This document shows, piece by piece, positions 11,424 to 23,320 of a stretch of 64,000 bases of DNA; position 1 is the stretch's first letter; each line of letters starts with the position of its first letter. The stretch is from Monosporascus cannonballus (lineage: Eukaryota > Ascomycota > Sordariomycetes > Xylariales): positions 1 through 64,000 of the forward strand of contig QJNS01000213.1 of assembly GCA_004154925.1 (NCBI GenBank), read 5' to 3'. Position numbers and translations under genes: made by a program. The notes under the pieces were generated by a model. That model was not told the DNA's origin. It ran no database searches and was given only the letters and a program-made list of their open reading frames with translations.

Positions 11424-12538
11424 GATCCCCTGGCCACTACTTTGTTTTAACCCAGCATCACGAACGAAACATGATGACGCGAAGATCGACTTACGATTAG
11501 GTGTCATAGGGACCCCTAAATCGCCAGCTGCCAGATATCCGACAGTCAGAACTACAATTATAATACAGATGGTGATATATGTGCTCATGAAGCACGCAGT
11601 TAAGTTAATTTCATAGAGCTCGAGCTCATAATTCACAAGCAGACGCTGATCATTGAGTGTTACGCCGCGTTGATCCATGATCATGTTTCGCGTGCCTAAA
11701 GGTTGCTTCCTGGGACAAGTGCAGGAGTCCAATACTCACAGGCATTGGAATAGACCAGCTATTCCTGCTATTAGCTAACTGTCAACACTAGATCAAATCT
11801 TGTGTATTATAGGATCACCTCACGGAACTAGCTCTTGGCGGTTTAGTATTCTCAATCAATCCCGCTTCGGATGAGTGTGTGAAGTATAAGTCAGTTTGTT
11901 GGCGTTATTTACCCTAAACCGTCATTAGTATGGTATGGTGTTATCCCCCCTTTCCATCAAGTAGGTACCCATTGTACCATAACTAGCTATGTAACCTAAC
12001 GGTCCAGTCTGCATTCAGAGCTAGGCGAGCGTGGTCCCCAGAGGAATTGCCAGGCTATGGCGAGAATCTCTTTGCTTCAAACTTGGTGGAACCTGTCTAT
12101 ACTAGGGCGACAGAGCAAACGCTAGCTTTGCACAGTACGATGTAGCAACCTCCTGATCAGACTTAACGGTAGACCCACATAGATTTGCGCCGATCTACAT
12201 ATTCTATCTACTCCTCCAGCCCATAAGTGCAGGGTACTTCGACTCGGGTGAAAGCATCCGCACATGGAGCGCCGGAGACGTTGAAGAGAGAGAAACCCGA
12301 AGACAGGTCGCCTAGTACCAGGGCTGTGTGAACCTAGGGAATGCTCGTAGCTTTGGTGAATGGGGTTTGATGAATGCATTTGTGTAGTGTAGGTATGAGC
12401 AGTAGATGCCATAACACGATTAATAAATGAAGAGGCGGACTTTTATCCGCTAGGTCATGATGTATTATTGGAATAGGTTGAAGCAAACGCTAACCCGGGG
12501 TTCCAATACTCCTAACACTACCCAGTCCTCTCTTTGGT
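11424..12538. other. Intergenic spacer
   Basis: About 1.1 kb between the aquaporin stop and the decayed lectin-like gene. A 130-codon minus-strand frame (11340-11732) contains one hydrophobic stretch, but it overlaps the aquaporin last exon and resembles nothing I know. No RNA gene or repeat recognised. Confidence 0.5.
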
Positions 12539-14012
12539 TCACTCCGGGATACCAACAACCCCGACATGATCATAGTTTACGAAGTCAGCCAAATTCCCTA
12601 CGGGATCCGCTGCCCAACTCCATTCCACCATCTCAGGGAACCCCGTCTACGAGGCAGTAGATCCTTCGGTCTGAGTTCGCGGCCAACGTCGCTCGCGTCA
12701 CGCAATTGGAAAGCGCCGTCACGTCGTCACCCGCCGTCCAGCTACCGTCTTTATAGTACGTCGGGTGCACGCCGGTATCAGAGTCGCGATCGACTATCAG
12801 GACCTGGAACCCCTAGCGGAAAGGGGATATCTGTGTCGTTATAGCCCGTCGCGAACGCGACGATCGATGTTTGCGTACCTAAGTTCCCCCTGGGCAGCGA
12901 TACGGCAGAGTAACGTTCATCTCCGTCGAAGATGATATGCGTCAAAACGCCTGCCTGGGACTGGTAGAAGATGTCTACGCTCGGTGTCCCGTTGATGGAG
13001 GGCACATTGGTTACTGCCAATGAGCTGTTGGCGACGGGCCTGTTGACGTTCTGCGTGAGCGTTATGTCGCCCCAGCCGACCTTCGATTCGGTCGTCCGCC
13101 AGGCTCCGTGGATCGCGCCTTCTGAGCGTTGCCAGAAGTAGGTCCACGGAGCGCAGTAGTAACATTGCAAGCGTACAAGGCTAAAGCTGACCCGCCGCAG
13201 CGGTTTAACGGTTCTGTCTGTATGCTGTACGGATTCTCCGATCGAGCCGGCTCAACGGGTCCGTCTGTAGTAAGGTTCCCTCTATACAGAACTGTTCCCA
13301 GTGCGCTATTTGGTGCTTGCCAGTACAGATGCACATCGCGTGCCTTGGGAAGTACTGAAATATCAGCAAAGTAGTCGCTGGATAGCCTGACTGGTGGATA
13401 TGTATGTTACTAACACTCCGCCATGCCAGTAGACATCCAGGCCCAAGACATCCAGGCCCAAGCCTGTTCCCGCCTGGACGTCATCTAGGCTAACATCAGT
13501 TGTACCGTCTATGATGGGCAACACAATCCATTCTTTGTGAGATGGGTTCCATGCCGACATATAGAGAACACGGTTAGCTAGTTGGTACACGACGAGGTAA
13601 TTGTCATTTCCTTGCTCATCTGGGAAATTCGCCGAGGTGAGTCTGGTATTATTATAGAGAGTGGTGTTACTGGTGGTGGTTTTCGTCGAATCCCCAGGCT
13701 CATCACTCGCGCCAGACCCAGATTTAGGCGCGAGGACGGCCGCAACAACGCCCACGACAACTGTGACGACAACCAAGACACCCGCACAGAGTACGATCCA
13801 GAATGTCTTCTTTCGCAGCCCACATATCCTCGGTTCTGTCACAACAGGGACGGCCTGGGTGGTGTACGAATCGTCGGCCTTCCTACCTTGTATGTGCCAC
13901 CATGCGCAGTTTCGGGGTAGTAATCTGTATTTACGTTGACCGGCTCTGGTAGCCGCTGGTCGTCGACCTCCAGGGTGCTGTAGTCGTACCCGCCTTGCGA
14001 GTGATGGGCCAT
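12539..14012 (-). pseudogene. Single-TM protein with fucose-lectin-like beta-propeller, frame-broken
   Basis: The minus-strand reading starts at ATG 14012-14010 (MAHHSQGGYDYSTLE), passes a single transmembrane helix after PRICGLRKKTFW (about 13830-13760), and enters a Ser/Thr/Asn-rich linker. It then shows repeated blades typical of the fungal fucose-specific lectin fold (NYLVVYQLANRVLYMSAWN; VHLYWQAPNSALGTV; APWTYFWQRSEGAIHGAW; VDIFYQSQAGVLTHIIF; HPTYYKDGSW; VEWSWAAD), ending at a TGA at 12541-12539. Following the fold needs a normal intron near 13420-13350 plus changes of frame near 13880, 13165, 12800 and 12640. The first might be a 56-nt intron with GTAAAT donor; the other three have no plausible splice signals. 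A 15-bp tandem duplication (LGLDV repeated) lies at about 13437-13467. Likely a surface sugar-binding protein that has lost function, or assembly indels in a real gene. Confidence 0.6.
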
Positions 14013-15401
14013 GGCTGCGTCAAGACGGGGCTTCCGTTCGGCACCGACCTAACTAATTGGATCGTGGATATCAATCTCAAGGCATGGGGAACCGGCAACA
14101 GAAGGAGTGAAATGCTCACCGTCACAAGAAAACTTCGATCGAAAGGCGGGAAGAACAGACGGCTGGGAAGAGACTAAGGATTGCCCTCCCCACATGGCCC
14201 TCCACAGTAGGCAATTGTTCTGCCATGCGCGACATAAGTTTTATGGTCGCAGCTTCTTTACCTTCGCATCCTTGACCCCAGGAGCACCCCTAAGATTGGA
14301 ATATTACTCGGTGAGCTACTATTTGATGCCACGTCATTGGAAGATAAATACGGTCCACTGGGCCTTCAGACTCGAGATTCTGGGAGCACGCCAGCCCACA
14401 AGCGCGGAAAGCCGAAAAGCGGGCAATACAGACCTCATTGAAAGGGGTATCAGATTAGGGCCGTGCAAAACATCTCCACATACTTCGTTCACTAACATCC
14501 TTTTGTAGAGCGGACGCACGGAGTCGGATTTCATTCGCGAATCCTTCGGACTTGTAAGAGGTACGTACGCCGATGCTGACTAAGAACCCAAGATATTCAG
14601 ATGCCGGTTTAGGGCTCCATTTCGGCCGGCTTCATATGCACAAATGGCATAGACACCATATAGGCCAGGACAGATAGTGAACGAAGGGCTGTTATTTTTT
14701 TCTTTTTTTTTTTTTTTTTAAAAAAAATGGAAAATACAACAGGTGAGCAAGTTGAATCCCCATGAGGCCGACGTACATACCTAGGTACTTAAGTAAGCAG
14801 ATACCTACACAGATTGGTATAGCCGCGCGTTACTTCTCACCTCCTGTGCCTGAGACCCCGAGCGAGCTAGGATGCCCAGTGTTTCATGGTTGCATTCCTC
14901 CCATTGCGCCCCTTTGGCTCGATTGGGGGTTGACGATTGAAAGATGTTGAATGAGTGGACCGGTGGACTGTTGCAGGGGGGTAGAGCGCGGGGGGTAATA
15001 TCATGGAGTCAGGTACCAACGATGATTGGGCGTTGCTGGGCAACGTGTATCTGCAGCTATATGCAAACAATGATGCGCTGTCTGTTCCATTTGCTTGGGT
15101 GCGAGCTCTACATTAGCTCGTCCAAGCTCCCCCCGCAAAGATGATCTATTCAATCCCGCTTTATTGACGCTTAATGCCCATTCCCTGGTGTGTCCTCGCA
15201 CTGACCTAGAGCTTGCATAAGGTGAACCCAAATAGCATCTGTCACACCTTATCGTTTTTAACCGATCTGAAGGCCAAAGCGATCGAGGCATTCTTGTCGT
15301 CGCTGTCGCATTCCAGCTTGCGCTTAGATCTGGAACACTGGCCGAACGGGCGTCTCGGAGAAGGGCTCGCTCGGCATTCTGGCCGATAAAACGGAGTCGT
15401 C
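14013..15401. other. Spacer between lectin-like remnant and chitin synthase
   Basis: Divergent upstream region shared by the minus-strand lectin-like gene and the plus-strand chitin synthase. Contains a T-run followed directly by an A-run at about 14694-14727, a near-palindromic homopolymer junction. Several ORFs of 60-133 codons have no recognisable domain. Confidence 0.5.
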
Positions 15402-18400
15402 ATGGATAGACCAGACTCACCCTCGCGGCCACCTGAATATTCTCTCCCCCCCTACGACGATGATCATGATCACCATATTCCGAGTTACTCGGGAAGCAAC
15501 CTATCCGGAGTAAGGTTATTGACATCAATGGAAGAGCCGCTCCCGGAGACTCAACCCTACGATACTCGACCGTATGAGACTCGACCGTATGTTGCCCCAG
15601 ACACGAGCTTAACGCTACTCCCCCCAAGTCTCATTCCAGCACCCCTTTCTTTGAAAAAGGAGTCGAATGACAAAATCTCCACACCCGAGCACCTTCAGTC
15701 GCTTAGGAAGCAAGAGGAAGCGCGTTCTCCCGCTGCTCCTGGTGTAAAGGCGTCTTCGCCTAAGACGGGGTCGCCCAAGCGCAAACCGCTGGTTCAACGG
15801 GCCGCTACTGTAAAGTTACAGAAAAAGAAAATTCCTGGACAGGTCCGTCAGGCTGAGATCAAACTCGGCTTACCCACCATACCGGAGGGGCCGTCTTCGA
15901 GAAGAAGTTCTCTTCTCCGAAAAGCAGCTGAGACTCCCCGTGATCAAGTGACACCCAGCAAACCCAGTAGCAGTAACGATATAAGCTCACAAAAAACAAC
16001 TGATAGTATTCGACCCACACCTCGACGCTCGTATCAACCATCGATCAGATCGTCACATTCAGGGATTTCGCGCAGTTCCTCTTTCCTAGATCCCCCGCAT
16101 ATCCCACCTCCGGATTCCCCATTTGACCCTTATAGGACACGAGACGCGCCGTCTCCCACTCGCCCCTGGACGCCCTCGGCCATGTCTACGGCGTCCGACT
16201 TTTCTCGCCCTCCACCTTCCGGCGTGCACTACGAACGAGCAGACCTCAATGGCAGCCCTAGACCGGGCACGCCCTCTTCGCGATATGGTGGCAGCCCCCG
16301 CAGACCGCTGCCGCCTGCCCCGCTGTTCCACCCCTCGGGACGTGACTCCATGTACACAGTAGATGATGCTACCGTCAGCATCCCTTATGAGGGGAGCGAG
16401 GACCCTTTCGGGCCCGAGTCGGATGTGAGCGACTCGCGGCCGTATCATGACTCGTATGCGGCGCACTCTCAGGTTACCCTGAGTGAGGAACCAGAAACGC
16501 CATTTGACGACGATGAGAAAGTCGAGCACTACGGCGCCGCGCCGGAAGGAAAACAGGAGAGGCGCGGTGTCCGCGCCCCGCTGACGTCGAAGAAGGAAGT
16601 GCAGCTGATCAACGGCGAGCTGGTCCTCGAGTGCAAGATCCCTACCATTCTCTACAGCTTCCTGCCGCGCCGAGACGAGATCGAGTTCACTCACATGCGA
16701 TACACAGCCGTGACATGCGATCCGGACGACTTCGTGGAGAGGGGGTACAAGTTGCGACAGAACATCGGCAAGACGGCCCGGGAGACGGAATTGTTCATCT
16801 GCGTCACCATGTACAACGAGGACGAGATTGGATTCACTAGAACCATGCACGCTATCATGAAGAATGTCAGCCACTTCTGCGGGCGGAACAAATCACGTAC
16901 CTGGGGCGAGAACGGTTGGCAGAAGATCGTCGTCTGCATCGTCTCTGACGGAAGAGAGAAGATCCACCCCCGGACCCTCGACGCGCTGGCCGCCATGGGC
17001 GTCTACCAGCACGGCATCGCGAAGAACTACGTCAACCAGAAGGCGGTGCAGGCGCACGTGTACGAGTACACGACGCAGGTCTCGCTCGACTCGGACCTGA
17101 AGTTCAAGGGCGCCGAGAAGGGCATCGTGCCGTGCCAGATGATCTTCTGCCTCAAGGAGAAGAACCAGAGGAAGCTCAACTCGCATCGCTGGTTCTTCAA
17201 CGCCTTCGGGCAGGCGCTCAACCCCAACGTGTGCATCCTGCTGGACGTCGGTACGAAGCCGGGGAGCAACTCCCTTTACCACCTTTGGAAGGCTTTCGAT
17301 ACCGACTCGAATGTGGCCGGCGCCTGCGGCGAGATTAAGGCCATGAAGGGCAAGTTCTTGAGTAATCTGCTGAACCCGCTGGTTGCCTCGCAGAATTTCG
17401 AGTACAAGATGTCGAATATCCTGGATAAGCCCTTAGAGTCCGTGTTCGGTTACATAACGGTCCTGCCAGGCGCTCTAAGTGCGTATCGTTTCCACGCCCT
17501 CCAGAACGACGAGACGGGCCACGGGCCACTCAGCCAATATTTCAAGGGAGAGACGCTGCATGGTCAACATGCCGATGTCTTTACTGCGAACATGTATCTC
17601 GCCGAAGATCGTATCTTATGCTGGGAGCTAGTTGCCAAGAGAAGCGAGAGGTGGGTGTTGAAGTACGTGAAGAGCTGTACTGGTGAAACCGATGTCCCTG
17701 GTAAGTTGCATCCTCTATGCTACGACAACAGACTGTAGCCTAACCGCGAAAACATAGATGCTGTTCCTGAGTTCATCTCGCAGCGACGCAGATGGCTCAA
17801 CGGCGCCTTCTTTGCAGCTGTGTACTCGCTCGTGCATTTCAAACAGATATGGGAGACGGACCACACGGTCGTGCGCAAAACATTGCTGCACATCGAGTTT
17901 ATCTATCAGTTCATCCAGCTGCTCTTCACCTGGTTTTCTCTCGCCAACTTCTACCTCGCTTTCTACTTCATCGCCGGTGGTCTCGGGGATCCGAGAATCG
18001 ACCCGTTCGGACACGGGATCGGTAACGTCTTCTTCAACATACTACGGTACTGCTTGGTCCTGCTCATCAGCATGCAATTCATCATATCGCTAGGCAACCG
18101 GCCGCAGGGCGCCAAGAGGATTTATTTCGGCAGTATGGTCGTATACTGCGTCATCATGGTATACACGATGTTCGCGACCGTTTACATAGTGGTACGGCAG
18201 ATCGTCCAGAAGGACGAGGCGCTCGCGTTGGGTAACAATGTGTTCACGAACCTCATCGTTTCGGCGTGTTCGACCATCGGCCTGTACTTCCTCATGTCCT
18301 TCATCTACCTGGACCCCTGGCACATGTTCACATGCCTGGCGCAGTACTTCATGCTGCTGCCCAGTTACATCTGCATGCTGCAGGTGTACGCCTTCTGCAA

Positions 18401-18935
18401 CACACACGATGTGACGTGGGGTACCAAGGGCGACAACATCGTGAAGACGGACCTCGGCGGCGCCGTAGGCAAGGGGTCGACGGTCGAGCTCGAGATGCCA
18501 TCAGAGCAGCTCGACATCGACTCCGGGTATGACGAGGCGCTGCGCAATCTACGCGACCGCATCGAGGTGCCGCCCACTCCCGTCTCGGAGAGCCAGCTGC
18601 AGGAGGACTACTACAAGAGTGTGCGGACGTACGTGGTCGTAACTTGGATGGTCTCCAATGCCATCCTCGCCATGTCCATGAGCGAGGTCTACAGCGGCGA
18701 ATCCATCGGCAACAACTTCTACCTACGCTTCATCCTGTGGTCTGTCGCGTCGCTCGCCGTCTTCCGCGCCCTCGGCAGCATGGCCTTCCTGCTGACCCAC
18801 TTCATCAACATGGCCGTCGAGGGCCGCGTCCGCATGAGCCTCAAGGTCCCGGAGTGGATGGGCGGCTGGGGCAGCAAGATAAGTGAGAAGTTCAGCGATA
18901 CAGTGAGCAGCGTGGGGAGTAAAATCAGCCGGTGA
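15402..18935 (+). CDS. Chitin synthase, division 1 (classes I-III), two exons
   Basis: Polymerises N-acetylglucosamine from UDP-GlcNAc into cell-wall chitin at the plasma membrane. Exons 15402-17700 and 17758-18935, joined by a 57-nt GTAAGT intron, give 1158 aa. Residues 1 to about 395 are Pro/Ser-rich and probably disordered, with a small [10 protein letters not shown] repeat near residue 48. The conserved region follows: the N-terminal chitin synthase domain, then the GT2 core with [29 protein letters not shown] (613-621), the AEDR catalytic motif (E735-D736-R737) and the product-binding QRRRW (775-779). At least six helices follow in the C-terminal third, including [15 protein letters not shown]. 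The intron lies between the EDR and QRRRW motifs. All catalytic motifs are intact. At 1158 aa it is longer than the ~900-1000 aa usual for these classes because of the N-terminal tail. I cannot settle the class from the sequence alone. Confidence 0.93.
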
Positions 18936-20234
18936 GGTTTTGGGGCGGAACGAGGGAATGAATAGATACCAATGATGTATGGAATTTGGCGTTGGGGTTT
19001 ATGCTACGATCCTCCTTTCTGGGTTATTTTCAAGGTCCCAGTCCAAGCACGAGGGAAAAGCCCGTTGTTAGCATGTCTGGTGATGAGTAACGATTCATGT
19101 ATGGATAATGTTGAAAGTGACCAGGGGGCCCCCTTTGTGTTGGACTACCGATGGAAATGATACCTGTTGATGAAGTGTTGTTTTTCTCCGTTATTCAATC
19201 TAATTCATCTGTATTTATAGCGAGGATCACCGATTCTACTTCAAGCTTCTTTTTACACTAGATACATTAGATACAGTCTGCTCTCAAGCCAGCAGGACTG
19301 TTCAGCCGGGCTACTTTACCTACACTTGGCCTCTTACCAATTGTTTCACCAACGGCCTTACCCCCTAGCGTACGATGATGAAGCTTATCGTGATTGGCAG
19401 TATCTACTTAGCCGTTACTTGTTTTGCATGCCTGCCCTAGGCTATTTTGTGTGTCTTGATATGTTGCTGTGACTCCCACCCACTCCCGGTTTCCCCCGTT
19501 TCCCCCTCCTGTTTCTTAATTATCCTTCTCATTTTTCCGCCCCAAAATAAAGCGCACTTCCACTATCCCTTTTCTTTTGCTATATCTGGTGCGGTATCCT
19601 CAGCCATCTCTTACCAGGGGCCATCTGCACTGGCGAATTTGATTGAAGTATGTTCCGACCTCCTAGGTTATGTCTCCCAGGGTCGCTGTCACTGATATCA
19701 GTGTTCAGACATACGCAATTCGAAGTCACCCCAGTGAGCCTGGACGCAATGTAAGCGCTCCGCGGCCCGACAGTCAGAGCTATGAGGTCGTAACAAATAG
19801 GTAAGATGGCCCCCCCATGAACGGGCCACCCCCCTCCCCCCCCAACGCGCGGCCATTTCCCGTACAAAATCAACAAACTGCTTATTTATAATTAATTAAT
19901 AAAAATAGATATTTAAAAAGGAATAACGAAATGATAATTATAATTCTAAAATGAGACGGTAAAAGAAGCATATGCATATATATATATATATATATATAAT
20001 ATTTACATTTATATTATAAATCTTACGGTTGAAATTAAAAAAGCAAAACGTTACCATTTTCCTATAGAAATTCTATGGGAAATTGTTAAAATCGAACATA
20101 TTCCTTTATTGATAAATAATTATGCGATAAAATATACTAAAATATAAGCTTTTCGATTTATTTAATTTTAATTATATCTTTATATATATTTCGTTAGTTA
20201 TATTATTAATTTTTAAAAATGGAATTACGTACTA
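18936..20234. other. Chitin synthase 3' flank and composition boundary
   Basis: The first ~900 bp is balanced in composition and holds no recognised gene. At 19806-19846 lie C-rich runs, after which composition drops within about 30 bp to strongly AT-rich, from near 19870. A TA microsatellite lies at about 19976-20000. No transposon end is visible exactly at the composition change; the first clear element starts at 20235. Confidence 0.6.
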
Positions 20235-20275
20235 CATAAGCTCGCAACTGAAACAAATTCGCAACTCGTTTTTTA
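20235..20275 (+). repeat. Left terminal inverted repeat of the pogo-type element
   Basis: Begins CATAAGCTCGC and pairs with 29371-29411. The differences between the two copies are mostly A/G and C/T, as expected from RIP. Contains two spaced copies of a TCGCAACT-like sub-repeat, a common place for transposase binding. Confidence 0.85.
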
Positions 20276-20699
20276 GCACGTTACAATAAGAAATTCAATT
20301 TAATTAACCACAATATATCAAATTAATTCAAACTAATCGGATTCTTTATCGCTAGTTGTCTTTATATCCTTTTCGTAAGTACGCGCATTATGTTCCGGCT
20401 TATCGCAAACACTATACTTTCGTTTTTTCACCTGAGCCCTTTTGTAATAATTATCTTCAGCCGCTATTAGCTGCGATTATTTATTATTAGTTTCTTTCGT
20501 AGTTATAAAAATTTGTAGTTTCTTTACAATAAGTATCTCTTTTTCTTAAAGCCGTTTATTTTTGGGTTTTCGGCGTTTATTAAAGATATAATTCGTTTCG
20601 CCTAAATAACTGTTTTAGAAAAAACAGCAATTTTATATAAAAGTATTAAGTTACTTTTTATTAAAAGATTAACCGATTTAATTATTTTTGTTAGCGAGT

Positions 20700-21002
20700 T
20701 ATCTTAGTGGTTTTTGATTTTTATTTATAAATAGTATTCTTATTAAGTTATTTTAATAATATTTTTAGAGGTATTTATAGGTGAAGAAATAACGGAATTG
20801 ATAGAAGTAAATAGCGAAATAATTGGTATAAGTATAACTAGAACTTTTAATTCGAAAAGAACGCGATAAGGATCGAATAAAACAAATCTCGTTTTTACGA
20901 ATCCGGATTAATATTATTAGTTGTTATAGCAGCTTTAAACGCGTTACGAAAGTCGGCGATAAAATCTTTCTTAGCAATATGGGTAACGTACTGCTGTATA
21001 AA
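20700..21002 (-). pseudogene. C-terminal part of pogo-type DDE transposase
   Basis: The minus strand reads YVTHIAKKDFIADFRNAFKA followed by a degraded form of the family's 'GLVPFDP..V' segment. It continues, after the insert is skipped, the reading at 28337-29330. Interrupted by stops in which TAA/TGA replace glutamine and tryptophan codons. The frame crosses into the LTR of the nested element, so the 81-codon open frame ending at 20895 is a chance fusion. Confidence 0.7.
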
Positions 21003-21428
21003 TGTAACGAACCTGTTATACATCCACCTGGAGATATGAGCAGTATCCGAAATGGGGTCTTGATTTGCAGGTAACAATAAGACGAAAAATAATTCACTAA
21101 AGGTCTGTTCGTTAGAAAGATTTAAGGACTTTCCTCCCAATTAAAGAACGGTACAATTACCTCTGAATTAAAAACTTAAATTAATAGCTAAAGAGCAAAA
21201 AACTAAGTAGGTGCTATTTATATGAAAAATTGATTCATTATATATTCTAATTCCCAAAGTGAGTATATCGTAAATCTATTAGATCTGTATAATCTGGTCC
21301 CCAGATTACCCAGATTAATTAGATTACCTTTAAGAATTAAGCTTCCCGTCCGGAATTTAGCCGTAATAAGCCCGCGTTAGGCCTTAAAGGTTAATCCTTT
21401 CGAAATAGGAACCCTTATTTCTGTAATA
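21003..21428 (-). repeat. Left (3') LTR of gypsy copy A
   Basis: 426 bp, equal in length to the right LTR. Its outer (left) half keeps many C and G bases that are T or A in the other LTR, while its inner (right) half is the more mutated of the two. Confidence 0.9.
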
Positions 21429-23129
21429 TTATTTCCCCTTTTTAAGGATTTTTGTCCTAAAGATAAGAACCGTAGGTCGCTATTTTCGTTTTGTTGGAAA
21501 GAGTTAGAAATATCCTAACTAATTTTACTATGATAGATCGTATCCAAAAAGAAAAAAGAAAACCTCAGTTAAATTAACGCGGATTTTGTGATATTTGTGT
21601 TAATTTAATTAAAAAATTTGGCATTAAGGTTTTCCCTTATTTAAATTATGTCCATTTTAGCGAAACCAATTATTTTTACATTTTAAAATATTTAAGTTGT
21701 AGTTATTATATTTATTAGTAACGTTCTTTTTGTAACGTTTTAATTATAAACTTGCTGTAAAAAATAAACGAAACGTAAGACCGCTTATTGCGCGAATAGC
21801 GTAAAATTGAAAATAATTTTCTAGCGTACCAAGAAGTTGCAAAAAGGGAATAAAAGGCGGTAAAAAAAAGGTTAGCCGAGCTGCGCCGTTAATAAAATAA
21901 AAAATCGAAAGAATTTATTGAAAAGCTAAGGCGCTTGCGCTTTTAACAAAACCTTTTTAAGAAAAAAGTGGTGGAGTTGTTAAAAAAAGGTTTGGAGTTA
22001 AACTAGTTGGAAAAACGGGAAAAGATGGAAGAAAAGCGGCGTCGCGTAGATACGGAGCAAGCGTAATTTGCCTTTGAGATGGACGTCGTTTTAGAGATAT
22101 TTATTTTTTTCGATTGGAACGCCGAAGGTTTAGATTTAAGTGGGGAACCGTTATTACTTATAACTTTGGCCGCGTTAGAGACGGTCGGTTAGGATTTTGG
22201 CGATAAAACGTCTTAATTAGATTTATCGCATTCGTTAAGTAGTTAAGCGGTTTTTACGTATTTTTTTTGGTAAGTATTTTTCCTATTTAACTAGGTATTA
22301 AACTTTGTTTTTAATTATTTTAAAATCTAGTATTTGTTCGATTTTGTATTTGTTAAAGTTTTTTTTAAGTTCTAGGTCTATTTTTAATAAGGCGTTTTTA
22401 AGTGTTGGTTTAAGTAGAAAAATATGGAAAATAGGGTGTATTTTTATGTTTTTAAATAACGATAGTTGGTAATTGGTTTTGGAAACGACTTTTTTAATTT
22501 TGAATAGGCTAAATTTTTTAAAATCGAGCTTATCGCTAAGTTTTTTTTATTTTGATTTGTAAAATATTTAAAGTTGCGTTTTATTTTTGGCGTAATAAGT
22601 AAATCTTATTTCCTTTTGTTAAAATTAATCCTTTAATTTTTTTGTTATAATATTGGGTTATTTTTTGCTGAAAAAACTTTAATTCATTATAAAAATAAAC
22701 CTGAATTGTTTTAATTTCTATTGTTAATATTTTTGCTCTTAGGGCAATTATAATAATTTTGTTATTTTATTAAGTAATTATTTAGGTCGTTTTATTTTTA
22801 CTTTATGTCTGTATATAGCTGTATAAGGAGATATATTTATATTTTTATTAATAGATATATTATAAGCGATTTATACTAATGGTAAAAGCTTTACTTAATT
22901 ATTTTATTAATAATTAACGTAATTTCGAAAATATTGTTTCAGAGTTTAATTTAATTTTTCGGTTTAATTATCCGTTTGGAGATAATATGTTGTTAAAAAC
23001 TTGAATTTAATACCGATTTGTTTGAAGAAGCTGGTGCCGAATTTGGAGGTAAATAATGTATCTTTGTTGGAGATGATTTTTTCTGGTATTCCGTACTTAT
23101 CCAAGTAATATTTAATAAAGGCGTATACC

Positions 23130-23320
23130 GGCTATTTTGCCGTCGCGTTTCCTTTGAAAGGTAGGAAATACCCGTATTTGGTAAATTTATCGATAATTAC
23201 CTATATTCTGTCGTATTCGACTTTAATAACTGGATTTTTAGATAGAGGTAAGTTAATAATAAAATCCTAAGCTATGGTAATTTATGCCTTATTAGGAATA
23301 TCGGTGGGTTGTAATAATCC
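23130..23320 (-). pseudogene. Integrase core of gypsy copy A (degraded)
   Basis: The minus strand reads KPYGLLQPTDIP, then a DFI-NLPLS segment and VIIDKFTKYGYFLPFK. This matches the region around the first catalytic Asp of gypsy integrases and the segment after it. Stop codons interrupt it. Position left of the reverse transcriptase on the minus strand gives the gypsy gene order. Confidence 0.75.

Noticed and set aside
11340..11732. 130-codon minus-strand ORF with one hydrophobic stretch
   Set aside because: Overlaps the aquaporin last exon and matches no family; not enough to call a gene.
16086..16874. 262-codon minus-strand ORF
   Set aside because: Antisense shadow of the chitin synthase first exon.
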